Positions 1 to 8,367 of a DNA stretch of 64,000 nucleotides are shown here, one piece after another (the first letter of the stretch is position 1; every line of letters begins with the position of its first letter). The notes beneath the pieces were generated by a model, which was not told where the DNA came from, made no database searches, and was given only the letters and a program-made list of their open reading frames with translations. The DNA comes from Calothrix sp. FI2-JRJ7 (lineage in GTDB: Bacteria > Cyanobacteriota > Cyanobacteriia > Cyanobacteriales > Nostocaceae): positions 161,878 to 225,877 of the forward strand of contig JAHHGX010000067.1 in NCBI GenBank assembly GCA_019359675.1. The letters are read 5' to 3'. A program made the position numbers and the translations under genes.

Positions 1-2
1 TG

Positions 3-386
3 TGGAGTCACCGTTCTTTGAATTTTGACAAAAAATTATCAGGATACCCTGAATATATTTTAGCAACAAAGTCTCCTCTAGGAAAAATCGTATTCGATAA
101 ACCCTATTTTATTTTAGTGGAAGCCAAACAAGATGACTTTGAAGGTGCCTAGGCACAGTGCCTAGCAGAAATGATTGCCGCTCGAAGACTAAATAATGAA
201 CTAAAAGTAACTATCTATGGTATTACTTCTAACGGTGACCGCTGGCAATTTGGCAAACTAGAAGAAAATGTATTTACCAGAAATATAAAATACTATACCA
301 TTCAACAATTAGAAGAACTATTCGCGGCAGTTAATTACACTTTCCAGCAATGTAAAGCTCAACTAGAAAATTTAGTAGCTGCATAG
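3..386 (+). pseudogene. PD-(D/E)XK nuclease-like protein, broken by an in-frame stop
   Basis: The reading frame is open from the window edge and continues to a TAA-type end at 386, but a TAG at 150-152 interrupts it. Residues before the stop include a PEYILA segment and FILVEAKQDDF; after the stop the text resumes as QCLAEMIAARRLN and then ITSNGDRWQFGKLE. That order matches a common cyanobacterial hypothetical family with a PD-(D/E)XK-type core (acidic residue, then ExK). In that family, as I recall it, a Trp-like position falls where the TAG is, so TGG to TAG is the likely lesion. Translation could restart at ATG 171 and give a 71-residue C-terminal piece. The 5' end lies outside the window. 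Confidence 0.6.
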
Positions 387-397
387 AGAGACCTGAT

Positions 398-1312
398 ATG
401 AGAACACAAAGCCAAGAAATCAAGCTTATTGATTATCGCCAAGAGAAGGCATCTGATGCATTTGTGCCTAAACCTGCTATACTTTCAAGGCATTGGGACA
501 ATATCCATTTTGAAGTTCATCAACAGCCTTTGTTTGATGTAGCTGAACATCAACACACTATGCATGTTCTTGTTCATGGACTTGAGTCTTTATCGGGTGA
601 GTCTTCATCAGGAGAACGTTGGTTAGATGGAAAAGTCACAAGAGAGACACGCAATTTGGGAGATATTGCTGTGATTCCTGCAGGTATTTCCCATCGCTGC
701 AATTGGAATACAGATGTCCAGTTTATGATTGTAGCAATTGAGCCTACACTTCTTACACAAGTTGGTCAAGATTTGGTTAATCCCGACCGTATTGAACTCA
801 TGCCTCATTTTATGAATGAGCAAGATATATTAACTCAAGGTATTTTTTACGCTTTAAAACAAGAATTAGAGTGTAGTAAAATTGGTAGTAATTTATTGAT
901 TGATAGCTTAAAAAATACATTAGCAATTCATTTACTTAGAAAATATTGTACTACCCAACCTAAATTTTTAAACTACACAGATGGGTTATCTAAATTAAAG
1001 CTAAAACAAGTAACAGACTATATAAATGAACATCTCCATCAAGATATAAAGCTAATTGAGCTTGCGGTAATTGCCCAAATGAGTTTATATCACTTTTTGC
1101 GTTTATTTAATCAGAGCATGGGTGTTACACCTCATCAATATATATTGCAACGTCGGATTGAAAAAGCTAAGTATTTATTACAGCATACTACACTCAGCAT
1201 CGCAGAAATTGCAGTCAGCGTGGGTTTTTGCGACCAAAGTCACTTAACTCGGTATTTTAAACGTATTGTTGGTGTGACACCTAAAAAATACCTGCTTTTA
1301 TTAGCGCAATAA
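398..1312 (+). CDS. AraC family transcriptional regulator
   Basis: This 304-residue protein has a cupin-like N-terminal half (about residues 30-140, with EHQHTMHVLVHG) that in this family binds a small ligand. The C-terminal double helix-turn-helix covers about residues 205-300. The second helix-turn-helix carries the family signature IAEIAVSVGFCDQSHLTRYF followed by GVTPKKYL. It acts as a cytoplasmic DNA-binding activator or repressor. It starts 12 bases after the broken nuclease-like gene and ends about 90 bases before a dienelactone hydrolase on the same strand, so it may control that gene. The ligand cannot be read from the sequence. Confidence 0.9.
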   Translation: MRTQSQEIKLIDYRQEKASDAFVPKPAILSRHWDNIHFEVHQQPLFDVAEHQHTMHVLVHGLESLSGESSSGERWLDGKVTRETRNLGDIAVIPAGISHRCNWNTDVQFMIVAIEPTLLTQVGQDLVNPDRIELMPHFMNEQDILTQGIFYALKQELECSKIGSNLLIDSLKNTLAIHLLRKYCTTQPKFLNYTDGLSKLKLKQVTDYINEHLHQDIKLIELAVIAQMSLYHFLRLFNQSMGVTPHQYILQRRIEKAKYLLQHTTLSIAEIAVSVGFCDQSHLTRYFKRIVGVTPKKYLLLLAQ

Positions 1313-1400
1313 TTTACTAAAATCATAGCAATTTTTTTCTAGAGTCCGAAGTAGTGCTTTTTCTACAATAAAATGGCATACACGGTTTTACTGAAAAAAT

Positions 1401-2189
1401 ATGACAAACATCGAAATTAACACTTTAGGTATCAAAATACCTAACAATGGCTTACAAATAGATGCTTATCTAGCTCAACCAGTATTGTCAGGAACGTTTG
1501 GTGCCGTTATAGTTTTTCACGAAATTTTTGGAGTTAATAGTAATATCAGGGATATTACCGAGTTAATTGCAAAACAAGGATACGTAGTAGTGGCGCCTGC
1601 GATGTATCAACGTATTGCTCCTGGTTTTGCTGCTGACTTTAGCGAAGAAGATATCGGATTTAGCCCAGAAGCTTATCGGCTTGGCTTACAATACTACCAA
1701 CAGGTAATATATCAAGAAATATTAAGTGATATTCAAGCTACAATTGCTTATTTAAAAACTTTGCCTAATGTAAAAGCTTCGGATATTGGCGCCATTGGTT
1801 TTTGTTTTGGTGGTCACGTTGCTTATATGGCGGCAACTTTACCCGATATTAAAGCTACAGCTTCGTTTTATGGTGGTGGGATTACCACTTCCAGTTATGG
1901 TGAAGAAATTCCAACTATTAATCGCACAAAAGAAATTAAAGGCGCCATTTATACATTTTTTGGGACAAGAGATTTATTTGTTTCACAGGAGGAAAACGAA
2001 CAAATTGAGATAGAATTAAACAAACATCAAATCAATCATCGTGTATTTCGATACGATGCAGGACACGGATTTTTCGCAGGATTATTCGTAGACAAGTATC
2101 CATTTTTAAAACAGCACCCCAGTTATAACCCTAATGCTGCTAGTGATGCTTGGAAACATGTTCTAGAACTTTTTAAAAACAACTTGTAA
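1401..2189 (+). CDS. Dienelactone hydrolase family protein
   Basis: The 262-residue protein is an alpha/beta hydrolase of the dienelactone hydrolase family, which opens lactone or ester rings of small compounds in the cytoplasm. The nucleophile is the Cys in GFCFGGH (near residue 135). The acid is the Asp in GTRDLF (near 190) and the base is the His in DAGHGFF (near 221). The family's HEIFG segment with its Glu is at about residue 40. Length is normal. It follows an AraC regulator in the same direction, which is compatible with local control. A stem-loop with a T run lies directly downstream. The natural substrate is unknown. Confidence 0.88.
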   Translation: MTNIEINTLGIKIPNNGLQIDAYLAQPVLSGTFGAVIVFHEIFGVNSNIRDITELIAKQGYVVVAPAMYQRIAPGFAADFSEEDIGFSPEAYRLGLQYYQQVIYQEILSDIQATIAYLKTLPNVKASDIGAIGFCFGGHVAYMAATLPDIKATASFYGGGITTSSYGEEIPTINRTKEIKGAIYTFFGTRDLFVSQEENEQIEIELNKHQINHRVFRYDAGHGFFAGLFVDKYPFLKQHPSYNPNAASDAWKHVLELFKNNL

Positions 2190-2198
2190 TTAAATTCT

Positions 2199-2233
2199 AA
2201 GATTTCTGATTTATTGAAGTCGGAATCTTTTTT
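2199..2233 (+). terminator. Rho-independent type terminator after the dienelactone hydrolase
   Basis: AAGATT at 2199 pairs with AATCTT near 2224-2229, with the intervening bases forming a loop and a run of six T after the right arm. It lies 10 bases past the hydrolase stop. The converging gene on the other strand ends at 2238, so it may serve both directions. Confidence 0.6.
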
Positions 2234-2237
2234 ACAA

Positions 2238-2780
2238 TTAATCTCGGTAATAAGGCTCATTTTCTAATAAATATTTAACATCAGACTCTAGTAAATCTGA
2301 TTGCTGTGGTACACAAATACGATACATTTTTACCTGGTAAGAATGCTTACCAATTTTGTGTCGTTTACTATAACCAAAAATGCCATCTCTTAAAAAAACT
2401 GTACCACCTTTCATTTTTATAACTGCTTTGTTGTTAAAAACTCTTAAATCTTCATTTCCTGACCAACTAACTGTGAGTTGATTGTCTTGATATCTTCCTT
2501 GGATATGAGGGTCCCAAGCTGTGTCTCGTTCTGGGTCAAACATAACTGGATGGTGAAGTCTTTTATTGCTAGGATAATTTTTTGTATCAATTTCTCTAGC
2601 TCTTTGTCTAACTCTTTTTATTCCGAGGCAAGCACTTGCAAAAACGACCATGACTATGCCCACAATTCCTGCAAATGACTCGGCGTCAATACCATTATCT
2701 CTACCAAAAGCTGACGGGTTCCGGATGAAGGGGTTATTGTCCGGAATTGATGTAAAATTGTTTTTTGGGCCTCTTGCCAT
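2238..2780 (-). CDS. Hypothetical single-pass membrane protein
   Basis: I do not recognise a family for this 180-residue protein. It has a polar N-terminus rich in Asn and Pro, one hydrophobic helix at about residues 35-54 (GIVGIVMVVFASACLGI), then a basic stop-transfer stretch (KRVRQRAREI). The C-terminal half is soluble and beta-rich, with a GNEDLRVFNNKAVIKMKGG segment. Membrane anchoring with the C-terminal domain inside is the simplest reading. It converges on the hydrolase gene and diverges from cobL; nothing links it to the cobalamin genes. Confidence 0.65.
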   Translation of the reverse strand: MARGPKNNFTSIPDNNPFIRNPSAFGRDNGIDAESFAGIVGIVMVVFASACLGIKRVRQRAREIDTKNYPSNKRLHHPVMFDPERDTAWDPHIQGRYQDNQLTVSWSGNEDLRVFNNKAVIKMKGGTVFLRDGIFGYSKRHKIGKHSYQVKMYRICVPQQSDLLESDVKYLLENEPYYRD

Positions 2781-2898
2781 TGTTGTAGACTTGAAATTTT
2801 ATATCTTTAGTTTAATTTATGTCTCTCTTTTTTTACCACAGAGACTCACAGAGCGCAGAGAGAAGAAAATGGTATAGCAAGGTATGTAAACTGGAACT

Positions 2899-4119
2899 AT
2901 GTATGAAATGAAATGGTTATCTGTAGTCGGCATAGGTGAGGATGGGCTTTCGGGGTTAGGTAATATTGCACGCTCTCTAGTTGACCAAGCATCTATATTA
3001 GTTGGTGGACGGCGCCATTTAGCGATGCTGAGTAATAATGATGGTCGGGAGAAACTTGTTTGGGGTTCACCGATACAGCACACTGTGGAAGAAATTATTA
3101 GAAGGCGCCCGAAGTCTGTTTGTGTTCTTGCTAGTGGTGACCCAATGTGTTTCGGGATTGGGGTTACGCTCACACGTTTTATTGATATATCAGAAATGAC
3201 TATCATTCCCGCACCTTCTGCATTTAGTCTTGCTTGTGCGCGTTTAGGATGGTCTTTGACTGATGTAGAAACTTTTAGTTTGTGTGGGCGCCCAGTTGAA
3301 TTAGCTAATTCATATTTTTACCCTGGCGCCAAATTACTTATTTTAAGCGCTGATAAACATACACCTGGTATTATTGCTGATAACTTGACAAAATCAGGAT
3401 TTTGTGAGAGTAAAATTACGATTTTAGAACGAATGGGTGGTGTTGATGAGCGGATAGTTACAGGTATTGCTTCGCAGAGTGGCGCCTTCAAGACAGGAAT
3501 AGCGGATTTAAATACTATTGCCGTTGAGTGTATAGCTGATGTAGGAGTTACTGGTTTATCAAGATTAGCAGGTTTACCCGATAACGCTTATCACCATGAT
3601 GGACAGTTAACCAAACGCGAAGTTAGAGCAGTAACTCTAGCTACACTGGCGCCAAAACCAGGAGAATTGTTATGGGATGTAGGTGCAGGTTGTGGTTCAA
3701 TATCTATAGAGTGGATGCGAAGTCATCAAAAGTGCCGTGCAATTGCGATTGAACAAAGCACATCAAGATTACAGTACATATCTGATAATGCAGCTAATCT
3801 TGGGACTCCATATATAGACATAATTCAAGGTAAAGCACCAGATGCTCTACAAAATTTATCTACACCCAATGTCATATTTATAGGTGGTGGTGTAACATCC
3901 GAAGGTGTATTAGAAACTTGCTGGCAAGCATTACCTAAAAATGGGCGCCTGGTTGCGAATGTCGTCACCATAGAAGGAGAGCAAAAACTATTTGAATGGT
4001 ATCAAAAAGTTGGAGGAGAATTATCTCGTATCGCAATTCAAAGAGCAGAACCTATAGGTAAATTTATGGCGTGGAAAGCAATGGCGCCTGTTACACAGTG
4101 GTCTGTAATAAAATCATAA
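2899..4119 (+). CDS. cobL: Precorrin-6B C5,15-methyltransferase (decarboxylating), CbiE-CbiT fusion
   Basis: This is a two-domain SAM-dependent methyltransferase of cobalamin ring synthesis: it methylates C5 and C15 of precorrin-6B and removes the C12 acetate carboxyl. Residues 1-200 are the CbiE tetrapyrrole-methylase fold, with VLASGDPMCFGIG and PAPSAFSLACARLGW. Residues 210-395 are the CbiT domain, with KREVRAVTLA, the SAM loop LLWDVGAGCGSISIEW and IFIGGGV. The 406-residue length is normal for the fusion. ATG 2899 and ATG 2908 are both possible starts. Two more genes of the pathway, cobK and cbiD, lie nearby on the opposite strand, so the locus is a loose B12 cluster. No cobalamin riboswitch was seen. 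Confidence 0.93.
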   Translation: MYEMKWLSVVGIGEDGLSGLGNIARSLVDQASILVGGRRHLAMLSNNDGREKLVWGSPIQHTVEEIIRRRPKSVCVLASGDPMCFGIGVTLTRFIDISEMTIIPAPSAFSLACARLGWSLTDVETFSLCGRPVELANSYFYPGAKLLILSADKHTPGIIADNLTKSGFCESKITILERMGGVDERIVTGIASQSGAFKTGIADLNTIAVECIADVGVTGLSRLAGLPDNAYHHDGQLTKREVRAVTLATLAPKPGELLWDVGAGCGSISIEWMRSHQKCRAIAIEQSTSRLQYISDNAANLGTPYIDIIQGKAPDALQNLSTPNVIFIGGGVTSEGVLETCWQALPKNGRLVANVVTIEGEQKLFEWYQKVGGELSRIAIQRAEPIGKFMAWKAMAPVTQWSVIKS

Positions 4120-4123
4120 TTTT

Positions 4124-4306
4124 TCATAATCTCTGAAAGTATTTATACTCTTCATTCTCTATGCATTTACGTAAATTTTGAAGAATTCTTAATCTATATC
4201 TAGCATCTTGATAATCTTGCTTAGATAAAGAATTACCTAAATAACCAAGTAATTCGTCACTTTCTTGAACAATCGCATTACGGAAAAGTATAAAAATTTG
4301 TATCAG
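4124..4306 (-). pseudogene. Small coding remnant without a start codon
   Basis: Between cobL and the DUF433 gene the minus strand holds a 60-codon open stretch that reads like real protein: IVQESDELLGYLGN, then QDYQDARYRLRILQNLRKC, ending EEYKYFQRL and TGA at 4124-4126. The frame opens just after a TAG, with no ATG or GTG in a sensible place. It looks like the C-terminal remnant of a lost helical protein. I do not recognise the family. Confidence 0.4.
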
Positions 4307-4353
4307 CTAAAAATTGTACCATAATTAAGTTAATTCTTATTGACCGCGTCTTG

Positions 4354-4662
4354 CTAGTAAGCGTTGACGTATCCAATGGGATTAAAACGTCTCTCTGCTT
4401 CTTTACGAACTTCATCCGCATGAGCTTGACGTTCTAAAAGATAGGCATCTACTTCTATTTTGTGCCGTAAGTAGTAACCAATCACTGAATAAACATTGGA
4501 AAGTTGTAGTGATGGATACTGCTCAACAATTTCCTCTGCTCTTGCTCCCTCTAAAAAAGCTGTAACAACTGTATCTAAAGTTACGCGAGTTTTACCAACT
4601 CTTGTAGTACCATTGGCATCAGCAATAAGTGGAATAGGGTCAATCGAGATAAACATGAACAT
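4354..4662 (-). CDS. DUF433 domain protein (antitoxin-like)
   Basis: This 102-residue protein carries the DUF433 winged-helix pattern: GTTRVGKTRVTLDTVV, FLEGARAEEIVEQYPSL, then LSNVYSVIGYYLRHKIEVDAYL. DUF433 proteins are often antitoxin partners of a DUF5615 or PIN-type toxin that follows directly. Here the downstream 230 bases hold only a degenerate small reading frame, so the partner is missing or unrecognisable. The protein may act alone or be a leftover of a toxin-antitoxin pair. Confidence 0.8.
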   Translation of the reverse strand: MFMFISIDPIPLIADANGTTRVGKTRVTLDTVVTAFLEGARAEEIVEQYPSLQLSNVYSVIGYYLRHKIEVDAYLLERQAHADEVRKEAERRFNPIGYVNAY

Positions 4663-4795
4663 ATAGTAGTCAAAAAATATTTTTAGCTTAATTAACTTAG
4701 TATAAAACAGGTAAATATTTAAGGGGCTGCATAATACACAGTAAAAACCTCTCTTAATTCTTACATGACTTACGATACTATTACAACCATAAGTC

Positions 4796-4858
4796 GGTGC
4801 GTGACGCTACAAGTCTTATAGCTATGTTGAAATATTTTCGTAGCGTCACGCACCCTAC
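4796..4858. repeat. GTGCGTGACGC hairpin repeat, copy 1
   Basis: The left arm GTGCGTGACGCTAC (4797-4810) pairs perfectly with the right arm GTAGCGTCACGCAC (4840-4853). It is one of about ten related 60-68 base hairpins in the window. It lies between DUF433 and cobK. Confidence 0.9.
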
Positions 4859-4897
4859 GTTTTTATGCCCGCAACTTAAACATTTTCTTAAAAAAAC

Positions 4898-5686
4898 TTA
4901 ATAAATATTTAGCTTATTAAGCAACCATGTCATCGCACCTTCAACCGAAGCAGTGCTATTTCCCTCTGGTATCGCTGAACGCTGTACCATCACTACTTTT
5001 ATCCCTAATTGCCGTGCGGCGATAATTTTTGCATAAGTGGCGCCACCACCGCTATTTTTACTGACAATAGTATCTATTTCGTACTCAAGCAAAAGTTTCT
5101 TTTCGTCTTCTAGAGAAAAAGGACCACGTGCAAGTAATAATTTGCCCTGCGGTAAAGGTGTGTCGGGTAAAGGAGGGTCTATCGCGCGCATCAAAAACCA
5201 GATATTATCAAGATTGGCGAAAGGCGCCAGTTGTTGTCTACCAATAGTCAGAAATACTCGTTTTGCTAAACTAGGGAGAATATTTGCTGCTGTTTCAACA
5301 CTTTCTACTTCTATCCAGTTATCATTTTTGTCTTTTTCCCATGCGGGACGAACAAGCATTAAGCTAGGTATTTTAACTTTTTTGACTGCTGCTGCTGCAT
5401 TCCATGATATTTGGGAAGCAAATGGGTGAGTTGCATCGATAAGTAAATCTATTTGCTCTGTTTGTAAATATGTTACTAAGCCATCAATACCACCGAAACC
5501 ACCTATCCTAACTATTCCAGATACTTCACCCGGTTGGCTGGTGCGACCTGCAAGCGACACTCTTACTTTTAAATTAGGTATGGTAGAAGCGATGGCTGCA
5601 AGTTCCGATGCGTCACCTGTTCCACCCAGTATTAATAAAGAAACTTCTTTCCCCTCTTTCTTGGTGTCCTTTGTGCTTCGTTCCAT
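4898..5686 (-). CDS. cobK: Precorrin-6A / cobalt-precorrin-6A reductase
   Basis: The enzyme reduces precorrin-6A with NADPH in corrin ring synthesis. The core begins with LLILGGTGDASELA, followed by VRVSLAGRTSQP, the LIDATHPFA motif, a mid-domain FLTIGRQQLAPF and near the C-terminus VSKNSGGGATYAKI, all typical of CobK/CbiJ. The listed start gives 262 residues, but the first 13 (a Lys/Asp/Thr-rich run) fall in an ACAAAGGACAC-type repeat seen elsewhere in the window, so this N-terminus may be a recent extension or a misassigned start. It follows cbiD on the same strand about 80 bases downstream, and the two are probably cotranscribed. Confidence 0.88.
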   Translation of the reverse strand: MERSTKDTKKEGKEVSLLILGGTGDASELAAIASTIPNLKVRVSLAGRTSQPGEVSGIVRIGGFGGIDGLVTYLQTEQIDLLIDATHPFASQISWNAAAAVKKVKIPSLMLVRPAWEKDKNDNWIEVESVETAANILPSLAKRVFLTIGRQQLAPFANLDNIWFLMRAIDPPLPDTPLPQGKLLLARGPFSLEDEKKLLLEYEIDTIVSKNSGGGATYAKIIAARQLGIKVVMVQRSAIPEGNSTASVEGAMTWLLNKLNIY

Positions 5687-5742
5687 GAATCTACATTTTT
5701 ATAATTAAATTTTAAATTGTGCGTGTTGCCTAACGGGCGGCT

Positions 5743-5798
5743 GGGGCGGGTTTAGATGATTATGTGTTTTTATTGTAGGTTATGGGTTAACCCGCCCC
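5743..5798. repeat. GGGGCGGGTT inverted repeat at the cbiD-cobK junction
   Basis: GGGGCGGGTT (5743-5752) and AACCCGCCCC (5789-5798) are perfect inverted arms. The right arm lies inside the last codons of cbiD, so the repeat has become part of that protein's C-terminus. Confidence 0.75.
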
Positions 5799-6840
5799 TA
5801 CGGGTTATTATTTCTCCTTTACGGTCGAATAAAATTACTTCTACCTTTATAAAAACATTGGCGTATTTTTTTATGTAACTTTCTGCTTTATGGATAATTT
5901 TATCTGCTAAATATCCAAATACTTTATTTGCTAACCCTAATTCAATTAAAATTTTATGTGCTGCGTCTGCTGTCTTCGCTTCTAATACTGCTTTTACCGC
6001 TTGAATATCTCCTCCTACTTCTACAACGGCAGCACCAATAATTTCTAATTTGGCATCAGCTAAATGACTCGATGTATTAAAAATACCACCTGCTAATTTA
6101 ATTAACTTTCCTTGATATCCTAGTAATAATACTGAACTTGCTTTATACAAACCTGCCTCTACAAGCAAGGCGCCTATCCAGTTTCCAGTTTGTACAATAA
6201 CATCTTCTGGTATAGATAAACGTTGTGCGACAGAGAAACCATTGCTACCTATACAAAATACTAAATTCGGATTATTTTTAACTTTATCTTGTAAATTAGT
6301 ACGGAATTCTTCTAAGTGTTCTTCAGCACTTAGTGGTTTTGAAATACCGCTGGTACCTAGTAAAGCTAAACCTTCTAATATACCGAAAGCTTCATTTGAT
6401 GTACGTTGTGCAAGCAGGCGCCCTTCTGGAAAAATAATTTTAACTGTAGCAGTTTTATCTTCGGGTATTATAGATAATAAATTTGCCTCAAATAATCGAC
6501 GGGCAAAGCTGTAAATAGCTGCTTCACCCATTTGATTTTTGCCTAACCCTTCACCCGCTTCAAGTACCAATACTTGCTCTTGTCGTGGTGATAATTTTAC
6601 TAATGCCCAAATTGGAGTATTCTTTGTTAAATCTAAATTGTCTCCTGGGTCGCTTTTTGTAATAGCCAAAGCTGTATACGTTTCTAAAGCAGCAACTTGC
6701 TGTATCTCTATGATTGCTGTATCGTTAAGCAAATCAAGAGTAACAGTAGATATAGATTCTGTAGTATTTTGTAAACGAAGTAAAGCAGCCTTTGCCGCAG
6801 CAACTGCGAAAACTGGTAGAGTGTAACCTGTACGTGCCAT
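5770..6840 (-). CDS. cbiD: Cobalt-precorrin-5B C1-methyltransferase
   Basis: CbiD methylates C1 of the corrin ring in the anaerobic-type B12 pathway. Recognised by RTGYTLPVFAVAAAKAAL at the N-terminus, then ITKSDPGDN, VLVLEAGEGLGKN, and the later FCIGSNGFSVAQR and LLGYQGKLIKLAGGIFNTSSH. The 356-residue length is normal. The last ten or so codons (RRGGLTHNLQ) are written by the GC-rich inverted repeat that spans the stop codon, so the C-terminus is probably extended compared with relatives. cobK follows on the same strand, and the pair with cobL gives three steps of corrin synthesis within 4 kb. Confidence 0.92.
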   Translation of the reverse strand: MARTGYTLPVFAVAAAKAALLRLQNTTESISTVTLDLLNDTAIIEIQQVAALETYTALAITKSDPGDNLDLTKNTPIWALVKLSPRQEQVLVLEAGEGLGKNQMGEAAIYSFARRLFEANLLSIIPEDKTATVKIIFPEGRLLAQRTSNEAFGILEGLALLGTSGISKPLSAEEHLEEFRTNLQDKVKNNPNLVFCIGSNGFSVAQRLSIPEDVIVQTGNWIGALLVEAGLYKASSVLLLGYQGKLIKLAGGIFNTSSHLADAKLEIIGAAVVEVGGDIQAVKAVLEAKTADAAHKILIELGLANKVFGYLADKIIHKAESYIKKYANVFIKVEVILFDRKGEIITRRGGLTHNLQ

Positions 6841-6859
6841 TAGATAATTTTAAATTTCT

Positions 6860-6932
6860 CTTGTGGGATGGGCATCCCTGCCCGTCCCAAAAGTTTAATA
6901 TAAAAGGCGGGCAAGGACGCCCGCTCCACAAG
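6860..6932. repeat. CTTGTGGGATGGGCATCC hairpin repeat
   Basis: CTTGTGG at the left pairs with CCACAAG at the right, with inner GGGATGGGCATCCCTGCCCG and GCGGGCAAGGACGCCCGC sub-hairpins. Related copies occur at 23831-23886 and 39652-39683. It fills the spacer between cbiD and the hsp20 gene. Confidence 0.75.
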
Positions 6933-6986
6933 ATACATAGATAATTATGCCTTTTGAACAGGAACATCTAAAATTTTCGGTGCCTC

Positions 6987-7460
6987 CTAAGGTACATCTG
7001 AACCAGGTAGCGCGCGGTTGTCGTCACCGAAGTTGATTTTCACGACTTTAGATTTAGTATCTTGGTCTTTAGGCAGTATCAAAGTTAAGATACCATTTTT
7101 GAATTCAGCATTTACCTGTTCGTTTTTCACAGGTATTGGTAAGTTAATAACTCGTTGAAATTTACCATACTGAAATTCTGTATGATAAAAGCCCTGTTCA
7201 TTTGAGTTATTATGGTAACGTATTTCACCCTTGATTAATACTGCTTGTCGTGCAACATGAACCTCTAAGTCTTTACCATCAATACCAGCTATTTCAGCGC
7301 GTAAAATCAAGCTGTCGTTTGTATCTCTTAATTCAATATTTGGTTTCTGTAGTGCTGGTAAGTTATAGCTACTACCTCCAAATATCTCATCAAAAATTCT
7401 ATCGATTTGACGGTGTAAGACTTGAATTTCTTGAAAGGGGCGCCAGCGTATTAGTACCAT
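6987..7460 (-). CDS. Hsp20/alpha-crystallin family small heat shock protein
   Basis: This 157-residue ATP-independent holdase binds unfolding proteins and forms oligomers in the cytoplasm. It has the short N-terminal arm typical of cyanobacterial HspA (MVLIRWRPFQEIQVL), an alpha-crystallin domain from about residue 43 to 140 (ELRDTNDSLILRAEIAGID through FKNGILTLILPK), and a C-terminal extension with VVKINFG. The start is well placed behind a spacer shared with the divergent hydrolase gene at 7516. No CIRCE element was seen in that spacer. Confidence 0.93.
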   Translation of the reverse strand: MVLIRWRPFQEIQVLHRQIDRIFDEIFGGSSYNLPALQKPNIELRDTNDSLILRAEIAGIDGKDLEVHVARQAVLIKGEIRYHNNSNEQGFYHTEFQYGKFQRVINLPIPVKNEQVNAEFKNGILTLILPKDQDTKSKVVKINFGDDNRALPGSDVP

Positions 7461-7515
7461 ACTTATAATTCACCTAAATGCCTTTTATTTGAATATAGCG
7501 AGAATTTTAAAAATT

Positions 7516-8367
7516 ATGCCTGTACGTTATACTCATACGAAACCTGATATCGAGCTATCATACCTCGAATGGAATCAAGGAAACGAACCACTGCTGTTGT
7601 TGCACGGTATGGCAGATAATGCCTTAGTTTGGCTAAGTACTGGTGAGTATTTAGCACGTGACTATCATATTGTGGCGCCAGATATGCGCGGTCATGGTGA
7701 AAGCGGCAAACCTGAAAAAGACTGTTATCGTTTTGAGCTAGCAATAAATGACCTTGAAGCACTAATGGATAAACTCGGTTGGTCATCTGCTCATGTAGTC
7801 GCGCATTCTTGGTCGGGAAAGCTTGCGGCAATTTGGGCACGTAAAAGCAGGGGGCGCCTACGGAGTATGATATTGGTAGACCCAATTTTTATTTGGAAAA
7901 TACCTAGTGTTTTTAAGTTAACTTTCCCATTTTTATACAAAGTATTACCTTTTCTCCAAGGAATGGGGCCTTTCTCTAGTTATGAAGCTGCTATAGAAAG
8001 AGCTAGACAAATGAACCAATATAAAGATTGGACACCTTTACAGCAAGAAGTTTTTCAAGCCAGCATTGAGCAAAAATTAGATGGAACTTGGGGTAGCAAA
8101 TTTACTATAGCCGCACGCGATGGAATTTTTGAGGAAGTTATGCGCGCTCCTGGTTTTACAACACCCATTGATATACCGTCTTTGTTTATTCAGCCAGAGA
8201 AAGGTGTAAATCGTCAAGAATGGCAACTCAAACCCTATAAAACTTACCTAAAAAATTTGCAGGTGACTAGGGTACCCGGTAATCATTGGGCATTTTTGAC
8301 TAAAGCGGAAGAGTTTAATCGAACGGTTAAAAAGTTTTTGAGAGAGCAAAAAGACTTATTGACCTAG
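7516..8367 (+). CDS. Alpha/beta fold hydrolase
   Basis: A single-domain serine hydrolase of about 283 residues. LLLLHGMADNALVW gives the oxyanion strand, VAPDMRGHGESGKP is typical of the haloperoxidase/epoxide hydrolase-like group, and the nucleophile is the Ser in AHSWSGK. A lid follows, and the base is the His in PGNHWAF near the C-terminus. I chose ATG 7516 (MPVRYTH); the frame extends to TTG 7489, but that has no better ribosome site. It diverges from hsp20. Substrate unknown. Its last 12 bases overlap the end of a small minus-strand gene. Confidence 0.85.
   Translation: MPVRYTHTKPDIELSYLEWNQGNEPLLLLHGMADNALVWLSTGEYLARDYHIVAPDMRGHGESGKPEKDCYRFELAINDLEALMDKLGWSSAHVVAHSWSGKLAAIWARKSRGRLRSMILVDPIFIWKIPSVFKLTFPFLYKVLPFLQGMGPFSSYEAAIERARQMNQYKDWTPLQQEVFQASIEQKLDGTWGSKFTIAARDGIFEEVMRAPGFTTPIDIPSLFIQPEKGVNRQEWQLKPYKTYLKNLQVTRVPGNHWAFLTKAEEFNRTVKKFLREQKDLLT

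Noticed and set aside
2650..3206. Frames on both strands around the start of cobL
   Set aside because: They are shadows of the hypothetical membrane protein and cobL; composition is unlike protein.
2781..6990. Cobalamin riboswitch near the B12 genes
   Set aside because: I looked for the B12-box and the long conserved core upstream of cobL and cbiD and found neither.
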